Assembly (NCBI GenBank): GCA_045612065.1
Contig: JAZKYH010000073.1
Location: 1 to 64,000 of the forward strand
Origin: UBA1189 sp045612065
GTDB lineage: Bacteria; Bacteroidota; Bacteroidia; Bacteroidales; Bacteroidaceae
DNA: 64,000 bases
Reading direction: 5' to 3'
The notes below the pieces were generated by a model. That model saw nothing but the letters and a program-made list of their open reading frames with translations, was not told the origin of the DNA and did no database searches. The position numbers and the translations under genes are program-made. Below are positions 52,601-60,200 of the stretch, piece after piece (the stretch's first letter is position 1; every line of letters begins with the position of its first letter).

Positions 52601-53685
52601 TTGCCATTCTTTTTGACTGTAATTTCATTCCAATCTGATTTTTCGTTGTATACGGTAGCATAGTTGCTTGAGTAGCCAAAAATGTTGCCGTTCTCCTTGT
52701 ATGCTCCACCTTCATCATTTCCAATCCAGGTTAGGATGTTGCCATCTGTGGTGATGAAGGCATACTTCTTTTCATTGGCATTGACTGTACTCAACTCCTT
52801 ACAAACGAATACTGAAGCATCGCTTTCAGTCTTAGATACTGTAACCTTTTTACCGTTCTCATATTTCATGTAATATTTTGTGGCATTCACATCAGCCCCC
52901 ATCACGCTGGTGAAGGTGTACGCCTTACCATCCTCAGGAAGGATGATGTCGGTGCATGTCTTATAACCGTTGACAGCTGCCGTCAGGTCAGCACTGATAA
53001 TTCCTTTGCCAGCTCCGTTCACCATATCATTCAGTATGCGGTAGGAGATGGTCGTAGTCTTGGGATAGCCTGGAGCATCCTTAAGCAGTTGCTGAGCAAC
53101 TGTGATTTCTTCCTCTGTGGCATAGCCTGTGATGGCCGTAACGTCTACTTGAGTGAAAAGGAAGGCAGAACCATCATCGCCTTTTTGGGCGTTGTCATGC
53201 TTCCAATAAGCCAAACGGGGGTCGCGCTGATTCCAGTAGTTGTTGGTTGAATCATGTTCCTTCACGCACCAATAACCTTCGTCCGCTGATGCCACGATAT
53301 CGAAAGCCGTGGTGTAACCCTCTGTGCCAACCGTTACAAACACAGCAGATGCATTAGCTTCTGAACCAATCATGCCGAGTACAACCTCAGTGCCCTTTGC
53401 TCTGTTGTAGAACTTGTATCCATCGGTCTCATTACCTACGATACACCAAAGGCCTACATCACCGTTCGTGATATTACCATTTGTCAAGGCCAAATAGCCC
53501 TCGGTGGTGAGCGCATCGATTCGAATAGCCTTGTTCTTTTGGTTCTTAATCTGGAACCATGTTGTATTCGCCGCCCACTGACCGTCGGCGGGCGCATCAG
53601 ATACTGCGGGCTGCGCCCACACTACATTGCATACCAATGCCATGAGGAGGCAGAGTATGCTTTTTAGTAAGGTTTGTCTTTTCAT
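46657..53685 (-). CDS. Giant secreted binding protein with LamG-like and F5/8C-like domains and T9SS-like CTD
   Basis: 2342 residues. Signal peptide MKRQTLLKSILCLLMALVCNVVWAQ. A long series of beta-rich repeats (WCIVGNETDGYKFYNRAKG style, also near 590-850 and 1330-1550) resembles ricin-like or carbohydrate-binding modules. A LamG/concanavalin-like domain lies at about 880-1075 (LTIAIDVTMP... to GGTIHSVKFYNYALTAEE), an F5/8 type C-like domain at about 1550-1715 (VDGDNNNHFHTEYS, YININLG, IEISGSNDGETFTPI). The CTD has MIFDLAGRRIEKIVEKG and ends GMYIVNGKKVVIR, with a heptamer linker before it. No catalytic domain is recognised. A glycan-binding adhesin or scaffold is the likely role (inference). 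Confidence 0.82.
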   Translation of the reverse strand: MKRQTLLKSILCLLMALVCNVVWAQPAVSDAPADGQWAANTTWFQIKNQKNKAIRIDALTTEGYLALTNGNITNGDVGLWCIVGNETDGYKFYNRAKGTEVVLGMIGSEANASAVFVTVGTEGYTTAFDIVASADEGYWCVKEHDSTNNYWNQRDPRLAYWKHDNAQKGDDGSAFLFTQVDVTAITGYATEEEITVAQQLLKDAPGYPKTTTISYRILNDMVNGAGKGIISADLTAAVNGYKTCTDIILPEDGKAYTFTSVMGADVNATKYYMKYENGKKVTVSKTESDASVFVCKELSTVNANEKKYAFITTDGNILTWIGNDEGGAYKENGNIFGYSSNYATVYNEKSDWNEITVKKNGNNANDCGYLRLVGRRKSDGFSSIIANNNNRFDQASDGYWFNGTNSSAWLLTEVTHENTDAQNLALAKIDATIDLDAKTGNLGENVGYTHYTINANEVYDAATVKGAIDASETVSAVEAIKNSYAVTLPKAGTAYKMTFKTKAGASHHFTVDGTNLSTSTDEGEASIFYCITSASKDFPYIFISANGKFLKFHEKGNASSANTLTDNYVAAVNNFKVEGMIEKSDNINSTIDVRLGTVAFTVDKRTENDGTDGCFVLKNSVTPPVFDAASAPFHNDNFTSAIIMTKVEDYTAPEAVNTAAQTVHTFILNNAKTAAKAHITANQDKLGEGIGYAYYTTEGNKLYTADDTNAAIDAATSVDEVNAIKESFKYEIPMAGVPYALYDAAHQVYIDINNLGKDEQQQHLDKLATLNATVQPLYITGNSNDGTWKIHTTPEGGNYLHKAQQNDWDSWVSSDNTDYGWAVDVSSSVEGLIYKLKKPTGGYIGTDVLKHTTGESLYADANDTKALKLTLIALPVLTISDMDAKDITYPYALSDEQAAKVFGQNNLTIAIDVTMPASLANNTRYALLCAADPTQAAATEATKANSSYIAYGLNGNNPAYMPSSHGSDKFSYRKASFTGNTTYKVVYVVDKINNKFLVYINGVLINMEGNENYPLSGYELQSFGNFSTADGDKLYIGGGIVGNTTEHDKFGGTIHSVKFYNYALTAEEVAAIEYPITDKQQDIIDRTHIAYRPTTRTTTLESGKKYMIYNTAFNGNEDRTGFLYDNGAGIGHSGAPKKKPATFKNINEAYLWEIETTGEEGKYYLKAADGGYVNATGKTDNAEPVALYIQPWNTSTTTKAGVKSEAADGTVTENANIGADVFTIGGTKEGNTNKDCWNGNPNEFSYWESSHPFAFYEVEETSALRPIGSPIPGHTYYIYCANDTRQYFYNDGGTLKVSAERTEWSNEYLFTCSYDGEYFQFKNMKGKYLKHQGLQDAAYNFELAEYLDGVNLKTPGGSYFVMKADGGFDQSSKGDYDPATTGFSTVYKFEEFTFLKDGETYYIYSDTYKDGEYVNRYLYTDGNNLKLNTSLTHNNAYVWTCIITQDGHVQFRNGEGKYLKHRGIQDTPYDFTANKFNSTHAIAATLYSNADGGRYFAVKNDGSAFDQSTVTSNQTTGDWCTDFVFEPCLETKKALKLLIAETQELVNSCYNYYHEEVALQTTDVNGDYYVSTNAQEDKEGPIANLVDGDNNNHFHTEYSTDMGGNHYININLGSNNSTKSFKFKYATRKAETNFPKTIEISGSNDGETFTPIKTVTNLPVGKVAANVFYVSDTIESAEAYTQLRFTVTANNSGNKETGGNPYFHMAEFDLMPRQAECVSSFPNSTLVPSALTAANEGITAAEATIETIQSMDEYENSLAELKVVHDELAGAVANGNRPILISLDSENPYIYKIGIKRGDTKVLQPANYENKLMVAVVDYDDTNMEQAWYFTKGSDDEKVFIHPYMAGGNVLSASSTNNNPNAVWAAEKGTVTHQEWIVAVVDQANGTYNIKAGDGSNYFSNNGGTGNKMGFWNDKPTTDGGSLFTFTHVELKDILEAYKDTHCAKESYVVGETLGYYQGGATYNEARVAVVEVLADEEATAENYKNAYIALRDAKGALKFLTPEVGKFYRIKSVAGWNDDAPYLGAANSTAKDGRAEFVETADANTIFYFDGNNLLSYGSGLYLVSNSNFLGYNGIQSIGSKIAFHEASNNLAGAGAFNISFNDGGRWLYCHTDNYTDAGGRGIQNGYCFNIEEITELPIAISGAGYTTLFAPTTLAIPAEVEAYVASEVQSNSVLLQKVEGIVPAETGLIIKGNTGNYTFSIGGDATAEITANELKGTVAKSLITPDANTTCYVLANGTSGVGLYKASLNKDANGATVAENGVAFINNAYKVYLPVEKAPAQAARALTFRFGRDNEGTTDLEKSEIRNEKSEMIFDLAGRRIEKIVEKGMYIVNGKKVVIR
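46745..46779 (-). repeat. Five heptamer words inside the CTD linker of the 2342-aa protein
   Basis: On the + strand ATTTCTG, ATTTCTC, ATTTCTG, ATTTCTG, ATTTCTC. They encode KSEIRNEKSEM just before IFDLAGR. Confidence 0.85.
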
Positions 53686-53761
53686 GTTTTTTATTTGGTT
53701 GTTTTTGTTGTTTGTTTGCTCCTTTCATGCGCGTATTGCGCACATATACGCATATTCGGGC

Positions 53762-53793
53762 CAAAATTACAAAAAAACAATGAGATAACCAAA
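53762..53793 (-). promoter_or_regulatory. Promoter of the 2342-aa gene
   Basis: TTTG (53793-53790), 20-nt spacer, TAATTTTG (53769-53762) on the minus strand. The element shares the AAAACAATGAGATAA stretch and downstream CAAAT...CGTATG with the 62731-62762 promoter. Confidence 0.8.
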
Positions 53794-53836
53794 TTTACGT
53801 ATGGAAGGTAAATGCTTGTCTATTATTGCATAGCGA

Positions 53837-53875
53837 CAATGGGCATACCTCGCGAAATGCGGCGTATGCCCATTG
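53837..53875 (-). terminator. Hairpin after small peptide 3
   Basis: A 12-bp perfect stem (53837-53848 with 53864-53875) around a 15-nt loop lies 48 bp beyond the peptide stop. Both this and the small peptide 1 terminator contain GGGCAT...ATGCCC arms. No T run follows, so it may be a partial terminator or processing site. Confidence 0.5.
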
Positions 53876-53923
53876 TTCGGGTAGCTTCCGGCATGGGGCT
53901 ACTCAGCCATAGGTCTTGATGCT

Positions 53924-54103
53924 TCACTCCCACAAGTCGCCCCACTGTCCGCGGCGTTTGTTGCTCATGTTGGCATCGTCTTCGGTCTCATCATCGAAGA
54001 CACCTACATTGCCGTCCGAACCGCCCGACGCGCTTAGCATTGGTGACTCGGTTTCCAGTTCTACAACCTCTATCTCAGGTTTGATATATGCTTTCTTTTC
54101 CAT
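53924..54103 (-). CDS. Small peptide 3 of the MEKKxYIKPEIE...RRGxWGxLW family
   Basis: 59 residues: start MEKKAYIKPEIEVVELETES, then a Gly/Ser/Asp-rich centre with FDDETEDDAN, then NKRRGQWGDLWE. It is the closest paralogue of small peptide 2 over the first 20 residues. It lies 114 bp downstream of the 2820-aa gene with a spacer almost identical to that between the 2342-aa gene and peptide 2. No signal peptide; function unknown. Confidence 0.75.
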   Translation of the reverse strand: MEKKAYIKPEIEVVELETESPMLSASGGSDGNVGVFDDETEDDANMSNKRRGQWGDLWE

Positions 54104-54212
54104 TACAAGATTTATGATTTATTATTTATGATTTCTGATTTTGTGTATGAGTTCTAATTTATGATTTACCCCTGCGATGAGGAAGATAAATCATAAATCA
54201 GAAATCATAAAT
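54104..54212 (-). repeat. Heptamer-rich hairpin spacer between the 2820-aa gene and small peptide 3
   Basis: Words ATTTATG, ATTTATT, ATTTATG, ATTTCTG, ATTTTGT run from 54110, and AAATCAT-type words recur before 54212. Sequence and order match 46542-46655 closely, including CCTGCGATGAGGAA in the hairpin loop. Confidence 0.85.
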
Positions 54213-54217
54213 AGCGT

Positions 54218-57200
54218 TTAGCGGATAACAACTTTCTTGCCATTCACGATATACATACCCTTCTCCACAATCTTCTCGATACGGCGACCGGTGATGTCGA
54301 AGATGAGTTCTGAGCCTTGAGCACCGAGCTCTGAGCCTTCAATCTCTGTCGTGCCTTCGTCGTCAGCAAAGCGGATGCGCAGTGCGTTGGCCTTGCCTTC
54401 TGTGGGTACGTTGAGGTAGGCCCTGTGGTTGGCAACGTTGAATCCGGCTGTCTTTTTGTAGAATCCGGCAACGCCATTCTTCACGGTGAGCACGTAGTTT
54501 ACTGAGCCATCTTCGGGGAAGGTGACGAAGTCCGATGCTTTCGTTCCGGCATAGCCGCGCATCAAGTTACCTATCACCTCAGTACCCCGCTCCTTCGCTT
54601 GGATGAATGTATATGTACCCTCGCGACCGCGGATCACCACACCCGTCTTGGCAGGGATGATGCCATCGGTGATGGCAGTCATCACGATGGAGCCTTCGGT
54701 TTTGTCGATATCGGGAGTTGTGGTCGCTACATAGGCCGTAACACCTGCGGGGATGGTCATAGGCTCATTGGCATAGAAGGTGCCGATCTCATGGCTGCTG
54801 ATAGAGCTTGTCACCTTGTTTACTGCATCTTCACCGCCAGAGATGGTGAAGCCCTTATCGCTGGTGGGGGCGAGGGCGGTGAGAGTGAAGGCTGGTCCGC
54901 CAATCTCCTCCACCTTGATGACGCCGCCATTCATCCTGCGCACGGCAGTGGTGAAGTCTACGTCGACTTGGCCTACGTTCACATTGGGCAGGGTCACGGT
55001 GCAAAAGCCTGCATGGGCGCTCACCTCCTCGGCCAGCACGTAGTCGAAGGTCTTTCCATAGTCATCAGAGAGACTGATGCGCACGTTGCTGTTGTTGGCA
55101 AAGTAGTTTTTGTTGACGCCCCAGGTTACTGTCACCGTCTCGCCTGCGGTGTATTCGGGCTTTGCAGGTGAGAGTGCTGCATTGAAGGCCTCACCTCCGA
55201 CAATCTCCACCTGAGCCTCCCAGATGGCGTAGGTGCTGTAGAAGGGCTCCTCCTCCAATGCTGTATAGGTCCATGTGGCCATGCTGGGCACGTCGTTGAC
55301 AAGGATGCTCAAGGGATAAGAGCCGGGATCCATCTTGGTAATACCAGTACCATCTTTCAGATAGAAGTAGTCATCATAGAAAAGATCTGCTGTGTAGATA
55401 GGAGCATAGCTGATGATGTTGCTCTCCTGTGGAGCGAATGAGGCGAAGGGAAGTGTCATAGCCTGACCCTCCTGCACATTGTCCACATTAGTGCTGTTGC
55501 ATCCGATGGCGGAATACATCAGCTTATGACCCTCGATGTCGGTAGCCTGCACATCGATGGCGAGGCAAGCACCTTGGGGGATGCGGTAGGTCTTTTGCAT
55601 CTTCTCTGGATCAAACTGGGGCGCATTGTTGGCCACCTTCACATTATCATATGAAGATGTACCCTTTGCGCTATTACGGATGGCCTTGATAGAGGGGTAT
55701 GAGAAGTACTCACCCTTATTGTCCATCAAGCTACCTTCGCCCTGGAGCGTGTGCACTGCACCAAACATGTGGCCGAGCTCATGAGCTACCACCCACTTGT
55801 CGGTCTTGGCATATCCACTACCCTTCTGGCTCGGTGTGTACGCACCATTCAATGCTGAGAGGCCAGAGTTCTCCTCAAAGTCATCGCGATGTATCACCCA
55901 CATGGCAACGTCGTAGTTCGTCTCGCCAATGATAGTGTTGAGGTCGTATGTGCAATTGCCAATCTCAGGGAGACCATTGTATGGATTGATGGGTAAATTT
56001 GTTACATTGATTAAACGCTCATCCATAACCACATCAAAGCAGAAGCCGAGGGGCACGAACATCTTGTTAGCGAAATTCTCGCACTCTTGCCAGAAGGCCT
56101 TCACCTTATCCTTGTTGCTGCCGAGGTCCTCGTTGTAAGCACTCTCGGTCACGGGGATTGCCAGTCGGTAGTAGCGCAGGATGCCATCACCGGGGAGCGC
56201 ATCGGCGCTGGTGACTTCTTGATTATCATCATCACCGCTATCGTCGCCACCATCGTCGCCGCCATCGTCGGGGAGTGTCACCTCCTCAACGATGAGGTTG
56301 TGCTGATCGCATCCGTCATTGTCGCAACGGTCCACGAAGTATGTGGTACCGCTCACATTGGGATGGAGGTATGAAGTAGCCTGGATTTTAATCTTACCAT
56401 CGGCACCCTCGGTGAAGGTCACGTTGGCTCCTTCAGTTGCCAAACCACGATTACTGTTATCTTCTTTCAAATATTTACCTGTGCTGATAGATTTCAGTCT
56501 AAGGTTACCACTAACCTCCTCAACGAGGAAGATAGAGCCCTCGCCCTTCTCATCGGTCATAAGCAAGGCATTGTCCTTTCCGCTTACACCTGATGCGGTG
56601 CTCTGCATATACTTCACACCAGCATTGCCACCGAAGTCGTAGCCGATACGGATGTACTCGCCTGCTTCGGGAAAGATGTTCACGACGTTTATGGTGTATG
56701 TAGTACCAGACAAGGTGCCATTACCTTGCACGAGGTATCCAGTAGGCACATCACGTTGGAGAAGTGTTTCGGGTACGGCAAGTCCTGTGGGATAGCTTAC
56801 TTCGGTAGAAGCAACTATTTCTTCTCCACACATATAATTAATAGTGTATGTTGACTCAGGCAACTTGGTGAACTTAGCGCGGATAGAGGTACCATCTACA
56901 GACTTGCTATCCCAATAGCTGAGGTTAGGATAGCCACCAGGTTTATTGGTGTGGATGTAAAGGGTATTTCCGTTATTGGTATAGTTCGTTTGTGACACAA
57001 ACCATTTGCCCTCATTACCTTCTCCTCCAACAGCTTCGATAGCAAGGTTTGCAGGAGTTGTTGCTCCCATATTCTTATTTCTTTCAGCATCGGCAGGCAT
57101 GTATACATTGCCACCCAGGTTCCAAAGGGTAAATGTACCGTTTTCGTTGTCATTAACCAATTTCCAGATGTATTGAGCCTGTTCTGTAGTTACCTCTGTA

Positions 57201-60200
57201 CTGAGGTCTACATCGGTAGCTACACGATACTTTCTGTCGAGCGAACCATTATAGTGTACCCATCCTTTACCTGATGAGCTCTCAGAGTACATGAGGTAAT
57301 AGCCATCAACAGGCTTTGTGTTGGGAGTAGCCTCCTGTGTGAAGTCGATTACCACGGTCTGGCCCTGTGTGCAGGGGATGGTAGCGATGCCGTTTTCTAC
57401 CACTGCAGCCACCTCGTTGCCAGCAACGGTTATCTTGGCTTTGGCAATGTCCATCGCACCGCGGTTGCAGCGTACCTTGAGCACAGCTCCTGCATTGCTC
57501 ACGATGGTCACCTTTTGTGCCTTACCATCCTGCCAGTTGAAGTCTACGGTAAAGTTACCAATAGCCTTCATCCCCGTGATAGCACCCTTTGCTTCCCATA
57601 CCTTAGGCAGTGCGGGGAGGATGTTGATGTAGCCGTGTGCGCTCTGCATGAGCATCTCAGCGATACCTGAGCATACACCGAAGTTACCGTCAATCTGGAA
57701 CGGAGCGTGTGAGTCGAAGAGGTTGTAGTAGATACCACCTGCACCAGCGTTGGTGCCGTAGTCAGTAGAGTGCTTCAAGGCATTCTTGATGATGATATGA
57801 GCATGGTCACCATCCTGAGCACGAGCCCAGAGGTTCACCTTCCAACCCATTGACCAACCAGTAGCCGCATCGCCACGGAGTTTGAGTGAGTTCACTGCAG
57901 GCTCGAAGTAGGGACTCTCGGGAGTAATCTGGTCCATGGGGAAGAGGGCCATCAAGTGTGAGAGGTGGCGATGTCCAGGGTCGTCGCTTACATCATAGGG
58001 ACTATATTTCCACTCACGCAGAATTGTTTCACCCTTGGCCACACCGTTTCTTGGGTTGGTCCATTGGGAGTTCAGCGCGCTATTTGCTGTATATATTTCA
58101 GTATGCAGACCCTTGTCTGTCTTGGCTAAATAGTCGTTGAGCGTTGCAATCTGATCATCGGTCAAGTTTATGTTTTCGCGGCCGAGAATTGTGATGGCCT
58201 CACTGATATTTTCGAACAGATAGCTAATCATCTGCTGAGCGTGAGCTGTGCCGTCCTCACTGTTATGGGCGTTTTGCTCTGCGCTATATTCGTTGGGGGC
58301 CACATAAGTGCCGTCAGGCTCAAAGTTGTAGGCTGTGCCACGATAGTCGCTGTTCTGTGTAGCACTATCATAACCCTTGTCAGGAATCAAACGGTGGAAC
58401 CAGAACTCGGCTGCGCTCCACATCACGGGGAAGGCCTCCTTGAGGAACTCCTTGTCTTGCGTGTAGCGGTAGTGCATCCAGAGGTGGCTGGTGTACCATA
58501 CGTTAGCCACGAGATAGTTGCTACCCCATGTGCTCATACTGTTGTAAAGCGAAGTCTCGGTGAGTACGCTCCAACCATGTCCGTCGTTGTACTGCTTACC
58601 TACTTCCTTCCAACCCTCACTCTGAGCGCCACGGATAATGAAGTTCACGAAGGGCTTGTGCAGGTCGCTGAGGTTGGTGATCTCGGTGGGCCAGTAGTTC
58701 ATCTGGATGTTGATGTTGGTGTGGATGTCCGAGTTCCAGGGAGAGTCGGTGCCACGGTCGTTCCAGATACCCTGCAGGTTGTTAGGAGCTGCGATATCCT
58801 TACGGTTAGAGCTGATAGCGAGGTAACGGCCATAATGGAAGTAGAGCTGTTCGAGGAACAGGTGGTCGTTCTGTGTGCTGTTGCCATCACCGTTGTTGGG
58901 ATAGTAGTTGTCAATCAAGGTCTTGGTGTCCACGGTAGGTGTGGTGAGGCCAAGGCTGAGGGTCATGCGCTTGGTGATAGCGGTGAAGTCGGCCACGTGG
59001 TCTTCTTCGATGGCGTCGAAGCCCTTGGCTTCAGCCTTCTCGATATCAGCCTCGATGCGAGTGTTCACAACTGCGGCATTGTCAGCAGTGAAATAGCTAT
59101 TGATAGCCTTTCTATCGCCGTCAAAGTTGGTAGCACCCTTCAAATAGAAGGTCACCTCGGTAGCGTTCTTAACGCTGATACCAGCATTTGTCGCTGTCAC
59201 TGTAGCACCGTTGTCGGCTACTACATGCAGGCGAGCAGCATACTCTACGGTCATCTTGCCTGAGAATGAAGCGGTGTTGCCCTCATAGGTCACAGCGCTG
59301 GCATTGATACTGTTGCCAGGCTCGAGTGAGAATACGAGGTCCAGTTTGTCGTCGCCCTCGGTTACCTTGTACTGACCGGCAATCACCTGGTCGGGAGCTG
59401 AGCTAAGGTACTTACGTGTCTGCTTGGTGCCGTTGGCGTTCTTGAATGATACACCGGCGATACCCTCCTCAATGTCGAGGTAGCGCACATAGTCGGTAAC
59501 ACCCTTGGTGAAGATGCTGTTGTCCTTGTTGGCGATGATGAGCGAACCGAAGTTCATGAAGGTACGGTTACCGCCACCGGCACCCACGGTGTTGGCAGGG
59601 CCGCTCCAGAGAGTTTTCTCGTTGAACTGTAGTTCCTCGTGAGCCACGCCACCGAATACCATGCAGCCGAGTTCACCGTTACCCAAGGGGAGTGCGTATT
59701 CCATCCAGGGATAGCTCACACCTGCAGCTTCAGCAGAGGTCTTGTACCACAACGTATTGGGATTCTCGGGTATAAAGGTGTCGATACCCTTGATGTCAGA
59801 AATCTCGTGGATATATTCATCAGGAATGCTTATGTGGTCAGCCTCTTCGAGGAAGAACTTACTACCTGTATCATTGCCTGCAGCTAGACTGTTGTTCCAG
59901 AGGGCGAGGAAGTTGCCACGCTTGTTCCAATAGTTGTTGTCAGAGCCTTTGAGCTTGATACGGCCGTCAGTACCGTCAAACTTGATGTTGCCATCAAAGG
60001 TGGTAGTGTGTGTAGTCGCATCGGGAGCGACCATCGTAGCACGTGCGTCGGCTTCAGAGCCTGTCATGCCGAGTATCTTGGTAAGACCGGTAGAGTAGTT
60101 GTATATCTTGTAGCCACCACCATCGGCAGGTACAAATGCCCATAGCGCCTTGTTGTCCTTGGGTACGTTGGTGTTTGAGAGCAACAGGTTGCCGCCATCG

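Noticed and set aside
58241..59263. 340-codon + strand open frame
   Set aside because: It is antisense to the GH95 catalytic domain of the 2820-aa gene, has no family features, and arises from codon bias of the real gene.
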